64,000 bases of DNA, from assembly GCF_030297135.1 (NCBI RefSeq), contig NZ_AP028065.1:2480001-2544000 (forward strand). Direction: 5' to 3'. The translations under genes and the position numbers were made by a program. The notes under the pieces were generated by a model. The model made no database searches, had not been told where the DNA came from, and was given only the letters and a program-made list of their open reading frames with translations. This document shows, in pieces, positions 15,042-24,202 of the stretch; positions within the stretch are counted from its first letter, which is position 1, and every line of letters begins with the position of its first letter. This DNA comes from Pseudoalteromonas apostichopi (GTDB lineage Bacteria > Pseudomonadota > Gammaproteobacteria > Enterobacterales > Alteromonadaceae).

Positions 15042-17990
15042 CTAGAACGAGTAGCGGAAGCCGATGTTATAGCGCGCACCGTATTGGTTTGCACGTAACA
15101 GCTGCTCTGAGTAACGAACGTAGGTACGTTGCGTTTCGTCTGTAAGATTTAGACCTTCAACAAACACCGTTAGTTTTTCATTAACTGCGTAGTTCACATT
15201 GATATCCCACTGGCCGTAAGACTCAGTAAAGATAGGTGAAGCATGTTGGTCAAAGCCTGTTAAGAACTCATCACGCCAGTTATAAGAAATACGTGCTGAT
15301 AAACCGTCTAAATCATAAATTGCTGAGAAGTTAGCTGAATCACTTAAACCAGGTAAAGCAAATTGATAGCCGATTGCATCTCGGTCAGCTTCAACATCAC
15401 CAAATACGAAAGTCGCGTTGGCTGCAATACCAAAACCTGAATCACCAAACATATGTTGAGCTGCCAGTTCCCAGCCCCATAGATTTGCTGTTTCAACGTT
15501 GTTATCACGCGAAATGAAGAAGCTTGCGAGTGGATCTGTATCGTTACCAACGATAGACGTGCCTTCTTCTGTACCTTGGTTTTCGTTGATCTTATCGTGA
15601 ATTGCTTGGTCAGATGGTTGCTCACCTGCAGCTGCTAAATCTTCACGAGCTTGCTCTGCACGATCACCAATGAATGGGTCAGTAATGCCGTCGATCGTTT
15701 CTTCAGTTGTAATATTAACTAAGAAGTTATCAACTTGCTTACGGTAGTAACCTGCTGATACATAGCTGCCTTCACCGTAGTAGTACTCAAGTGATAGGTC
15801 GATATTGTCAGCGGTATAAGGTTTTAAGTTTGGGTTACCTACAGCAACTTTTCGTTGACCAACTTTAGGGTTACCTAAAAATGACGTTGTTGAACGAAGC
15901 GCGCCAACTGGAGGGCGAGCAAGGCTTCGGCTGTAAGAGAAACGAGCGATGACGTCTTCAACTACCTCGATGTTCATATCGATGCTAGGTAAAAACTCTT
16001 TGCTGCTACCTTCACCATTTGAGAAAGAGCGCTCATCAGCGTAAATGTATGACCACTCGTTACCGTTAACCCATTCCATTGCAACAGCAGGGCGCTCTAA
16101 GCTGTTTGCTGTAACATCCGTTGATTCGTAACGTAAACCCGCAGTGATGTTCACTGGCATACCGTTGAACTCTGTTTCGAAGTTAGCTTGTGCGTATACG
16201 GCTGTTGTTTCTTCGCTGACACGGTGATCGTCATCGATTGGACCTGATTGCACCATACCATTTACATCAGCAGGCCAGCTACATGCACCAATGCCGCCAT
16301 CTGGGTGATCACAGTCAATGCTTTCTGCAATCGCAACGATGTCATCAAAATCAGCATCATAATAGTAATTTAATAGCTTATCGCTACCACCGCCAGAGAA
16401 ACCGTCAAGCAAACCTGAGCTATCTACTCGAGTGAACATGCTGTCATCGTACCAATCAGCAGAGTTTAACCACCAACCAGCAGCTAGCTGACCTGAATAA
16501 GCAGTCGTGGTGCGGAAGTCGATTTTAGTGTGTGACATACCAAAGTTAATGCTCGAAAGAGCACCGCTGTCCTCATTATACCAAGTACCTTTTAGTTGAT
16601 ATTGGTCAAGGTCATTCGTGTTAGTGTCTTTGTTTACACCGGCAAAAAGCGTCCCCATGTCGCTAGGTAAAATTTCTGCTTGGCCATTAGTTAAGGTCAT
16701 ATCGATTAGCGGAATTTCGCCTTTGCTGAAGTCAGCCATTTTTTCGTCGATATTGACGGTTGGGTTTTCACACCATGAACATGAGGTGTTACCGATGATC
16801 ATAAATGCATCATGGCCAATACCAACACCGGCACTTTCTGCCGATGAGTTGTGTGCATCAAACTCAATGTTTAAGTTGTCTGTTACTTGCCAATCAATGT
16901 TTAAACCAAGCGATTTATTTTCGTTGGTTGTCGCGCCACGATTTAAGTTTGTAGAGTAGTCACCACCAATCTCAGTTACTTGAGTGTAAGTACCGTTTTC
17001 ATTGATAGTTGCAGCACTTACGTTACCGCCATTATTGAACCAAACACCAAAGCTACGACCATCTTTTTCAAACTCAAGCTTTGAATACGTGTAATCGACT
17101 GTCGCTGTAATACGGTCATTAGGTGCATATTGCAGCACAAGTTGGCCATTGGTACGTTTACGTGAATTGTCAGAAAACGCGTAACCAGCATTCTGCGGAT
17201 ACCAAGTAGCACCATCAGCGCGTTGGTTGTTATCTGTGACAGCTAAATCAGGAGATGATGAAATATCAACATTTGGGATCCAGTTATCAACCGCCATTGA
17301 TTGTTCACGGTTATCACGCTCTTGCACTGAACCTGAAATTAAGATACCAAATTTGTCATCGTTGAATGTGTTGCTGTAAATACCTGAAAGTTCAGGTGTT
17401 ACATCGCTACCTGTTTCGTTTGATGTATCGTGAACGGCTTTTGCGCCAATCGATGCGTGTAGGCCAGGATTAGAGAGAGGTTTTGCAGTGGTGATATTAA
17501 CGGTTGCACCAATACCACCGCTAGGGATATCAGAGCGAGCTGTTTTGTATACTTCAACACCACTCACACTTTCAGTTGCGATATCACCAAAATCAAATGA
17601 ACGACCACCGGTTGTTGGCATTTGACGATTGTTAAGCGTTACTAAGTTAAATTCAGGACCAAAACCACGAACTGTAATTTTGCTACCTTCACCGTTACTT
17701 CGGTCAATAGACACACCGGTAATACGTTGTAAAGATTCAGCTAGGTTGGTATCTGGGAATTTACCAATATCTTCTGAAGTAATTGCATCAACAACACCTG
17801 CAGATTGACGTTTGATATCCATTGATTTTACAAGACTTCCGCGAATACCGGATACTTGTATTACTTCAATATCACTCGCTTTGTCGGGCTGTTCTTCGGC
17901 GACAGCTGAGTGAGGAACTAGCGCGCTTAGACCCATTGCCATAGACAGGCTAATAGCAAGCTGCTTTTTCTTGAAAAGTGTGTGGTTCAT
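15042..17990 (-). CDS. TonB-dependent outer-membrane receptor, glucan-locus type
   Basis: A 982-residue receptor. A signal peptide (about residues 1-31, ending SAVA) is followed by a TonB-box-like DIEVIQVSG. The plug contains the TSEDIGKFPDTNLAESLQRITG and GFGPEFNLVTLN blocks typical of the large Xanthomonas-Caulobacter-type receptors. The barrel ends YNIGFRYSF with a terminal aromatic residue. It probably binds and imports beta-glucan oligosaccharides across the outer membrane. That substrate is inferred from two upstream operators that match those of the glucan operons. There is no SusD partner, as expected outside Bacteroidetes. The three genes behind it, separated by a terminator, form a conserved accessory module. 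Confidence 0.92.
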   Translation of the reverse strand: MNHTLFKKKQLAISLSMAMGLSALVPHSAVAEEQPDKASDIEVIQVSGIRGSLVKSMDIKRQSAGVVDAITSEDIGKFPDTNLAESLQRITGVSIDRSNGEGSKITVRGFGPEFNLVTLNNRQMPTTGGRSFDFGDIATESVSGVEVYKTARSDIPSGGIGATVNITTAKPLSNPGLHASIGAKAVHDTSNETGSDVTPELSGIYSNTFNDDKFGILISGSVQERDNREQSMAVDNWIPNVDISSSPDLAVTDNNQRADGATWYPQNAGYAFSDNSRKRTNGQLVLQYAPNDRITATVDYTYSKLEFEKDGRSFGVWFNNGGNVSAATINENGTYTQVTEIGGDYSTNLNRGATTNENKSLGLNIDWQVTDNLNIEFDAHNSSAESAGVGIGHDAFMIIGNTSCSWCENPTVNIDEKMADFSKGEIPLIDMTLTNGQAEILPSDMGTLFAGVNKDTNTNDLDQYQLKGTWYNEDSGALSSINFGMSHTKIDFRTTTAYSGQLAAGWWLNSADWYDDSMFTRVDSSGLLDGFSGGGSDKLLNYYYDADFDDIVAIAESIDCDHPDGGIGACSWPADVNGMVQSGPIDDDHRVSEETTAVYAQANFETEFNGMPVNITAGLRYESTDVTANSLERPAVAMEWVNGNEWSYIYADERSFSNGEGSSKEFLPSIDMNIEVVEDVIARFSYSRSLARPPVGALRSTTSFLGNPKVGQRKVAVGNPNLKPYTADNIDLSLEYYYGEGSYVSAGYYRKQVDNFLVNITTEETIDGITDPFIGDRAEQAREDLAAAGEQPSDQAIHDKINENQGTEEGTSIVGNDTDPLASFFISRDNNVETANLWGWELAAQHMFGDSGFGIAANATFVFGDVEADRDAIGYQFALPGLSDSANFSAIYDLDGLSARISYNWRDEFLTGFDQHASPIFTESYGQWDINVNYAVNEKLTVFVEGLNLTDETQRTYVRYSEQLLRANQYGARYNIGFRYSF

Positions 17991-18035
17991 GCAAATCTCC
18001 AGATTTGGTTTTAAATAATGTTGTTGTCTATTTTT

Positions 18036-18049
18036 TGTAAGCGCTTACA
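18036..18049. promoter_or_regulatory. LacI-type operator 3
   Basis: TGTAAGCGCTTACA, identical to the operators at 6606 and 6665, lies 46 bp before the TonB receptor start. It ties the receptor to the LacI regulon about 12 kb away. Confidence 0.8.
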
Positions 18050-18088
18050 TTTTTTTCCAAAAAAAATCGCCGAACCCGATTTTATAAA

Positions 18089-18102
18089 TGTAACCGCTTA
18101 CA
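18089..18102. promoter_or_regulatory. LacI-type operator 4 (one-base variant)
   Basis: TGTAACCGCTTACA differs from the other three sites by one base (G to C at position 6). Its AATG...CATT flanks (18087-18104) match operator 2. The centre-to-centre distance from operator 3 is 53 bp, close to five helical turns, which would suit looping or co-operative binding. The rest of the 301-bp gap (17991-18291) before the FAH gene shows no gene. Confidence 0.7.
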
Positions 18103-18291
18103 TTACGTTATTGGAAAGTAAAACAATCGTCAATATAAATAACGAGTTAAGATCAGGGTAAATTTCTATGCTTATGTTATTATTAGAAATATTTTATAAG
18201 TAAGTTTCTGTTTTTTAGGTACAAATCCTGCGGGTTTAAGCTGGAATGAGAAAAATATAGTCTTTTACATTTGTTAAATTGAGGAGGTTGC

Positions 18292-18903
18292 GTGCAATCA
18301 GTAAAATGGAATGGTGATGTATTCACCTCAAGTAAAATTATTTGTGTTGGTCGTAATTTTGCAGCGCATATTGCAGAGCTTAACAATGAAACACCCGCTA
18401 GTATGGTGTTGTTTGCAAAACCAAATAGTGCCATCACAGATATGCTTAATAGTGAACACTTAGGTGAAGCTTTACATTACGAAACTGAGCTTTGTTTTTT
18501 AGTTAAAAACAAGCAACTGGCAGCGGTTGGACTTGGCCTCGATTTAACCAAACGTGAACTACAAAGCATACTTAAAGAAAAAGGCCTACCTTGGGAGCGT
18601 GCAAAAGCCTTTAATGGCTCAGCATTGTTTACTGAATTTGTCGCTGTTAATGACAGCTTGCATTATCAATTTAGTCTAAAGATTGATGGTAAAGAAACTC
18701 AACTAGGTGACACAAAGCTAATGTTGTTTAACGCTGAGCAAATTTTAGCTGAGATCAGTGAATTTATGGACTTAGAGGATGGCGATATAATTATGACAGG
18801 CACGCCTGCCGGGGTAGGGAAAGTCGCGGCTAATTCAACCTTTGCTGTAACACTTATGGATGGTCAACAGGAGTTACTATCTCATCAGTGGCAGGCTCTG
18901 TAA
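18292..18903 (+). CDS. fumarylacetoacetate hydrolase (FAH) family protein, YcgM/FAHD1-like
   Basis: A 203-residue FAH-fold protein. It contains KIICVGRNFAAHIAEL, the metal-site region ALHYETELCFLV, and the closing block EDGDIIMTGTPAGVG. Small members of this family act as acylpyruvases, oxaloacetate decarboxylases or hydrolases of diketo acids; which one applies here cannot be told. The GTG start is supported by a strong GAGGAGG site at 18281-18287. It stands alone on the plus strand, and its 3' end overlaps the convergent binding-protein gene by 50 bp. Confidence 0.88.
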   Translation: MQSVKWNGDVFTSSKIICVGRNFAAHIAELNNETPASMVLFAKPNSAITDMLNSEHLGEALHYETELCFLVKNKQLAAVGLGLDLTKRELQSILKEKGLPWERAKAFNGSALFTEFVAVNDSLHYQFSLKIDGKETQLGDTKLMLFNAEQILAEISEFMDLEDGDIIMTGTPAGVGKVAANSTFAVTLMDGQQELLSHQWQAL

Positions 18904-19780
18904 GTGGGTCTAAAATGTAGCGCTGATAATAAGTTGAAAACTCAGGAAAGCTTTGTTCGAGCCAAGTTCGTTGGCTTTGCTGGTATCTCTCACTTGGCAA
19001 CACCTTGTTTTTCAGCGCCTCATTAATCTGTACAAGTACTTTTTCGGCATAATGATTAGGCGCATTCGTTGAGCAACCAATGGCGCCAAAAACAATACTC
19101 TGTGCTGGATTAACGATGGTGAGTTTTTGAATATTCTGTAGGTTTTGCTGGTTGTAATAATCAGCAACAAATGGGTAATCAATAGTGTAATCAATGTAGC
19201 CGTGTTCTAGCTGTGATAGCAGAGCAAAATTTGGGCTACTGCCGTTACCACTTAGTGCTGCACTTTCGTAGAGTTTGGTATTTTTCGCAATCTTATCTAA
19301 TTTACTGCCAAACTTACGCGCACTATTTTGACCATAAATAAAATTAGCATCAGTGAATAAAGAGATTAGTGGCACTGGATCGCCATGTTTTTGTTTAATC
19401 TTTAATGATTTTTCTTCAGTACTTAAAACACTGAATGGTGGGTACACTGTGGTTGGGATTGAGTAAGTAACATGATTATTTTTTTTACCTCGATGGATCA
19501 TACAGGCATAGCATGCCATTTTCCCGTCAGCGAGATATTTACTGCCACGCTTTTGCGGTAATATCACTTTGCTGTGGTTAATTTCGGGTAAGGCTTCAAT
19601 CAACATATCTGTAATTTCATTGCATAACCCTCCATGGGGGTTAGCTTTGCTTTTCTCGATAAAGAAAGGCTTAGCATCATTTTCAAACCAGGTAATAGTG
19701 AGTTGTTCTGAGGCATCAGTTTTCGGGGCAAAGAACGCCCCCGCAACCACGCATAATACTTGTTTTATGTATTTACTCAT
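18854..19780 (-). CDS. exported solute-binding-like protein (SBP_bac_3 fold)
   Basis: A 308-residue protein with an N-terminal signal peptide (about 1-23). It resembles the periplasmic amino-acid-binding fold: LTITWFENDAKPFFIE near the start, then DMLIEALPEI and KRGSKYLADGKMACYACMI. No transporter subunits are adjacent, so it may be a stand-alone sensor or binding protein rather than part of an ABC system. The ATG at 19780 is chosen over the in-frame TTG at 19786 because AAGG lies 6 bases before it. The last 17 codons overlap the convergent FAH gene. Ligand unknown. Confidence 0.7.
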   Translation of the reverse strand: MSKYIKQVLCVVAGAFFAPKTDASEQLTITWFENDAKPFFIEKSKANPHGGLCNEITDMLIEALPEINHSKVILPQKRGSKYLADGKMACYACMIHRGKKNNHVTYSIPTTVYPPFSVLSTEEKSLKIKQKHGDPVPLISLFTDANFIYGQNSARKFGSKLDKIAKNTKLYESAALSGNGSSPNFALLSQLEHGYIDYTIDYPFVADYYNQQNLQNIQKLTIVNPAQSIVFGAIGCSTNAPNHYAEKVLVQINEALKNKVLPSERYQQSQRTWLEQSFPEFSTYYQRYILDPLTEPATDEIVTPVDHP

Positions 19781-19924
19781 CAACAACCTTGCAAGTTAAG
19801 TGCTAAGAGTAACTATACACTATAGTATTAGGAAGCGTGTAGTTTGAATAGATAAATGATGAATAAGTATTGGTTTTCGTTTAATCCAATTGCTTCGCAT
19901 TGAAGAGCAAGTTCAAGCATTTAC

Positions 19925-20908
19925 CTATTCATTTTCTAGTGTTTTTTTGTATTCTTTAAAGCCAACCCCTGTCCAACGTTTGAATGCTTTGGCAAAAGCA
20001 CTTTCATCTACATAGCCAAAGTACAAAGCAAGGTGTGCTTGATTCGCACTACCTTGGCGTATCAACTTCTTGGCTAGTTCACAGCGAACTTCATCACTTA
20101 ACTTTTTAAATGAGTAGCCTTTTTCAGCAAGCTTACGATTTAAGTGCCTTTCACTCACAGCCAATAAATTACTTATTTGTTCACGTTTTAAATTGGGTTG
20201 CTTAAGTAAAATTGCACTGACTTTATCAACATAACTCTGTGGTTGCAGTTGCTTTAGTTGTTGCTCTGCCAGTGATTGCATTTGTTGTTGCACAGCTTGA
20301 TTAACGTTACGTTGTCGCAATTGCCAATCATCATCATGATAAATTAAGTAATTTTCGTTGGTGTTAAAAAGCAATTCGGCGTCTCCAAAAATGGCGCGAT
20401 AGCTTGCTATATTCCCTTGCTGAGAATGCGTAAATGCAACCAACTTGGGCTTTATTGGTGCACCAGAGATCCATTTCGCGCCACAGGCAACACAGGCAAG
20501 AACTGCCTCTATCCTTATTGCTGTAGGAGTGCTAAAAAAGGCATCAAAAGTGACTTTCCAGCCATTTTTTGAATGTGATTTACTAAACTTACCACCTTCA
20601 CCTATTAAGGCTGAATAGGCAATTAAGCTGTCGACAGCATCACCTAGAGTCGGACAACTAAATAGTAAGTAGCCGAGCATATCGTAACTATCGGGCTTTA
20701 AACTTAAGGCTATTTTAAGACCAAGTTCATTGTCATTTAAATCTGTCAAAGCTTGCCAAAGCGCATCTTGTAGCGCCATCGGCAGTCTTCCTTCACTTGG
20801 GAATTTTTGAATTTGCTGGCATAAATTAGCATCTAATTGTACATCTAACGCGGGAAGAATATGCAAAATAGCCTTGCTAAAGCCAGGTGTTACGCTGTTT
20901 GTAGTCAT
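19925..20908 (-). CDS. AraC-family regulator, VirS/OruR-like
   Basis: A 327-residue regulator. The N-terminal two-thirds is an arabinose-binding-like effector domain, with DNELGLKIALSLKPDSYDMLGYLLFSCPTLGDAV typical of the VirS/OruR/ArgR group. The C-terminus (about 230-322) is a double helix-turn-helix AraC domain with AHLALYFGYVDESAFAKAFKRWTG. The ATG at 20908 (MTTNSV) is preferred over an upstream in-frame codon because an AAGAAGAA site precedes it. It is divergent from the flavin monooxygenase gene across a short promoter region. It is therefore the likely regulator of the monooxygenase-transporter-SDR-TonB cluster. The effector is unknown. Confidence 0.9.
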   Translation of the reverse strand: MTTNSVTPGFSKAILHILPALDVQLDANLCQQIQKFPSEGRLPMALQDALWQALTDLNDNELGLKIALSLKPDSYDMLGYLLFSCPTLGDAVDSLIAYSALIGEGGKFSKSHSKNGWKVTFDAFFSTPTAIRIEAVLACVACGAKWISGAPIKPKLVAFTHSQQGNIASYRAIFGDAELLFNTNENYLIYHDDDWQLRQRNVNQAVQQQMQSLAEQQLKQLQPQSYVDKVSAILLKQPNLKREQISNLLAVSERHLNRKLAEKGYSFKKLSDEVRCELAKKLIRQGSANQAHLALYFGYVDESAFAKAFKRWTGVGFKEYKKTLENE

Positions 20909-21060
20909 GTGTGTTCTTCTTATTGTTGTGTGATTTTTATAGCACAACTAAGAAATGATGTCTCGTTTTAACTGGTTTTTGTCCTGTCATCGCTATTACA
21001 AGTTTTTAAAAAATAGTTAATCTGGTTGTCACACTTTGATTTATCTATGTAGGAATGAGT

Positions 21061-22353
21061 ATGCATCCATACGTTGTAATTGGCGCAGGCCCAATGGGTC
21101 TTTGTACTGTTCGTCGACTAGCTGAGACTGGCATTGATGTGATTGGTCTTGAAGCACACAGTGATGTAGGTGGTTTATGGGATATTAATAGCCCAACCAG
21201 CACCATGTATGAATCAGCTCATTTAATTTCATCAAAGAGAATGACCGAGTTTGCTGATTTTCCAATGGCAGAACACGTCGCAACATATCCAAAACATGAT
21301 CAAATGCGTGAGTATTTTCAAGCCTACGCTAAACATTTTGACCTCTATAAGCATTACCGCTTTGGAGCATGGGTTTCTCATTGCGAGCCAGAAGGTGAGT
21401 TTTGGCGAGTTAGCTATGTGCAAAATGGCCTGCAAAAAGAAATTTTAGCGAGCGGTTTATTGCTCGCTAATGGTACTTTGCATCACCCTAACCGGGGACA
21501 GTTCAAGGGCTCTTTTGCAGGAGAGCAAATTCATTCAAGTGAATATCGAAGTGCAGGCTTATTTTCAGGTAAACGTGTTCTGATAATTGGTTGTGGCAAC
21601 TCTGCGTGTGATATCGCAGTCGATGCGGTTCATCGTGCAAAATCTGTAGATATGGTGGTACGCAGAGGTTATTACTTTTTACCGAAATTTGTCGCAGGCA
21701 GGCCTACAGATACACTTGGTGGTAAAGTGCGATTACCGAATAAATTGAAACAAATAGTCGATGGTACATTAGTTAGGCTTATTTCAGGCAAACCAAGTTC
21801 ATATGGCTTACCTGATCCAGACTATAAAATGTATGAATCGCACCCTGTGGTTAATTCATTGTTTTTACATCACATTGGTCATGGTGATATCAAAGTTAGA
21901 CCATCAATTGCTGAGTTAACCGAGGAGGGAGCCGCGTTTACTGATGGCAATAAAGCTGACTATGATTTGATTTTAGAAGCAACGGGTTACAAGTTGCATT
22001 ACCCGTTTTTAGACCAAGCCCACCTTAACTGGCAGGGGGATGCTCCTCGCTTGTATTTAAATGTGTTTAATCCATTACATCAAAACTTGTATGTGATGGG
22101 GATGGTTGAAGCAACTGGTTTAGGTTGGCAAGGCCGTGATGATCAGGCAAAGCTAGTTGCTAAAGTGATCCGAATGCAACTAGATAACCCTACTAAAGCG
22201 GCTAAGTTTGCTGAAAAAGTGAAGCGTAAAGCAGCTGTCAGAATTGACGGTGGTATGAATTATTTAGAGCTTGAACGCATGGCGTATTATGTTCATAAAG
22301 CTGACTACCTAGCGGCGATTAATGATGAAATGCGCCAATTAAAAATGGGATAA
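21061..22353 (+). CDS. flavin-containing monooxygenase (FMO type)
   Basis: A 430-residue class B flavoprotein monooxygenase. The FAD-binding GAGPMG is at residues 8-13. The FMO fingerprint FxGxxxHSxxY is present as FAGEQIHSSEY (152-162), and the NADPH-binding GCGNSACD begins near 177. Such enzymes insert oxygen at soft heteroatoms or, in the Baeyer-Villiger branch, at ketones. The ATG at 21061 is chosen because AGGA (21051-21054) is 6 bases before it, whereas the ATG at 21055 directly abuts that site. It is the first gene of a compact operon; the transporter gene starts on the base after its stop codon. Confidence 0.9.
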   Translation: MHPYVVIGAGPMGLCTVRRLAETGIDVIGLEAHSDVGGLWDINSPTSTMYESAHLISSKRMTEFADFPMAEHVATYPKHDQMREYFQAYAKHFDLYKHYRFGAWVSHCEPEGEFWRVSYVQNGLQKEILASGLLLANGTLHHPNRGQFKGSFAGEQIHSSEYRSAGLFSGKRVLIIGCGNSACDIAVDAVHRAKSVDMVVRRGYYFLPKFVAGRPTDTLGGKVRLPNKLKQIVDGTLVRLISGKPSSYGLPDPDYKMYESHPVVNSLFLHHIGHGDIKVRPSIAELTEEGAAFTDGNKADYDLILEATGYKLHYPFLDQAHLNWQGDAPRLYLNVFNPLHQNLYVMGMVEATGLGWQGRDDQAKLVAKVIRMQLDNPTKAAKFAEKVKRKAAVRIDGGMNYLELERMAYYVHKADYLAAINDEMRQLKMG

Positions 22354-23271
22354 ATGATGTCTCAAGCAAGCTTAATCACTTTAAACTTAATTTTGGCCAT
22401 GATGATGTTTGGTATTGCGCTTAGTCTCAAACTTGCAGACTTTAAGCGTGTACTTAAGGCACCTAGAGGACCTATTACAGGGTTATTAGCTCAGTTTATT
22501 TTACTGCCGCTGATAACGTGGTTACTTACTTTAATGGTTCCTATGCCTGCTGAAGTTGCATTGGGACTTATTCTTGTTAGTAGTTGTCCTGGAGGTAGTT
22601 TTTCTAACATTGTTACTTTCTTAGCAAAAGGCAATACCGCGATGTCGGTAAGTATGACAGGAGTAGCAAGTCTTGCTGCAACTGTAATGACACCGTTTAA
22701 TTTTATGCTTTATAGCAGTTTGAACCCAGATACGGCTGTGTTGCTGACCCAAATTAATGTCCCTGCAAGTAATATTCTTGTGATTGTTGCTCTAGTGCTG
22801 GCGTTACCACTAAGTTTGGGACTACTTGCTGCTAAATTGTGGCCTGTATTCGCAGCTCGTAGTGAACCCTTTTTTAGATTTATTTCTCTGCTTACCTTGT
22901 TCTTATTTGTATTAATTGCACTTACCAGTAATTGGTCCGCATTTATTGCTGGTGCCAGTATTTTTCTGCTGGCGGTGATTGTTCATAACGCGATTGCACT
23001 ATTGGTTGGTTTTTCGAGTGCCAGAATTATGAAACTGAATAAAGCGGATACGCGTGCGATTACGCTTGAGGTAGGGCTGCAAAACTCTGGTCTAGGCTTG
23101 GGTATTATTTTTACTTTTTTCGATAATTTAACAGGCATGGCCATTATTGCAGCAGCATGGGGATGTTGGCATCTAATTTCAGGTATGGGGCTATGTTTTT
23201 ACTGGCAACACCATGATCGTAAACACGGTATAAAGATCGCAAGTAATAAAGAGGTTCAATGTGGCTCATAA
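22354..23271 (+). CDS. bile acid:sodium symporter (BASS) family transporter
   Basis: A 305-residue protein with 9-10 hydrophobic segments. The core SSCPGGSFSNIVTFLAKGN and the later LEVGLQNSGLGLGIIFTFF are hallmark BASS/SBF blocks that build the sodium sites and the crossover helices. Known substrates include bile acids, pyruvate, pantothenate and other organic anions, so the family name does not fix the substrate. It starts immediately after the monooxygenase stop codon, and its 3' end overlaps the next gene by 11 bp. It may bring the monooxygenase substrate in, or move its acidic product. Confidence 0.9.
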   Translation: MMSQASLITLNLILAMMMFGIALSLKLADFKRVLKAPRGPITGLLAQFILLPLITWLLTLMVPMPAEVALGLILVSSCPGGSFSNIVTFLAKGNTAMSVSMTGVASLAATVMTPFNFMLYSSLNPDTAVLLTQINVPASNILVIVALVLALPLSLGLLAAKLWPVFAARSEPFFRFISLLTLFLFVLIALTSNWSAFIAGASIFLLAVIVHNAIALLVGFSSARIMKLNKADTRAITLEVGLQNSGLGLGIIFTFFDNLTGMAIIAAAWGCWHLISGMGLCFYWQHHDRKHGIKIASNKEVQCGS

Positions 23272-24202
23272 GATCATGATAACAGGTAGCCAAGGCTATA
23301 TCGGCAAACGGTTAGTCGAGTCGCTATCAACACAGCATAAGCTGGTAGGTATTGATATTGTTGATCTCCCTCAAACTGGTTGTCATTACTATCAACTTGA
23401 TGTGCGTGATACGCGACTCGCAGAAATTATGCTTGAACACAATGTTACACATGTTGTGCACTTAGCGAGTATTTTACAACCGTCTAAAGATGCCGTTCGA
23501 GACTTTGATATCGACGTCAATGGCACTCGAAATGTGCTTGAAGCATGTGTTAAGGCAAATGTGCAGCATATTACGGTAACGAGTTCTGGAGCTGCCTATG
23601 GTTATCACGCTGATAACCCTAGCTGGTTAACCGAACAACATCCGTTAAGAGGTAATGCTGAATTTGCTTATAGCCATCATAAACGCTTAATCGAAGAGCT
23701 ATTAAAAAACTATCGATATACGCATCCGCAGCTAAAACAGTTAGTACTTCGCCCGGGGACTGTGCTTGGTAAAACTACTAATAATCAGATTACTGATTTA
23801 TTTAATAAGCCAAGAATAATTGCCATTAAAGGCAGTGACTCTCCTTTTGTGTTTATCTGGGATGAAGATGTCTTAGCGATTATTTTACAGGGGGTTACAG
23901 AAAATCGTGAAGGCAGTTTTAATTTAGCTGGTGATGGAGCTATGGGCATAAAAGAAATTGCTAAAGCCCTAAACAAACCTGTCATTGAGCTTCCTGCTTG
24001 GCTTTTAAAACTCAGCTTACGGGTCGCGAAGCTATTCGGAATGACCCAGTATGGCCCTGAACAACTTAATTTTTTACGTTACCGCCCAGTACTTTGCAAT
24101 CAAGCACTGAAACAGCAATTTGCCTACCAGCCACAAAAATCGAGTAAAGAAGTATTTGCTTTTTATCTCACTAATAACATTAAGAGGCATCCATATGATT
24201 AA
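23261..24202 (+). CDS. NAD-dependent epimerase/dehydratase-like extended SDR
   Basis: A 313-residue extended short-chain dehydrogenase. The nucleotide motif is TGSQGYIG (residues 8-15) and the catalytic YxxxK is in FAYSHHKRLIEE. HLASILQPS and LRPGTVLG are the other conserved blocks. The GTG start has an AAAGAGG ribosome site 4-5 bases before it. It lies within the operon, overlapping the BASS gene by 11 bp and the next SDR by 8 bp. The family covers sugar epimerases as well as hydroxysteroid and other alcohol dehydrogenases. With an FMO and no sugar genes nearby, a non-sugar substrate seems more likely, but this is inference. Confidence 0.87.
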   Translation: MAHKIMITGSQGYIGKRLVESLSTQHKLVGIDIVDLPQTGCHYYQLDVRDTRLAEIMLEHNVTHVVHLASILQPSKDAVRDFDIDVNGTRNVLEACVKANVQHITVTSSGAAYGYHADNPSWLTEQHPLRGNAEFAYSHHKRLIEELLKNYRYTHPQLKQLVLRPGTVLGKTTNNQITDLFNKPRIIAIKGSDSPFVFIWDEDVLAIILQGVTENREGSFNLAGDGAMGIKEIAKALNKPVIELPAWLLKLSLRVAKLFGMTQYGPEQLNFLRYRPVLCNQALKQQFAYQPQKSSKEVFAFYLTNNIKRHPYD

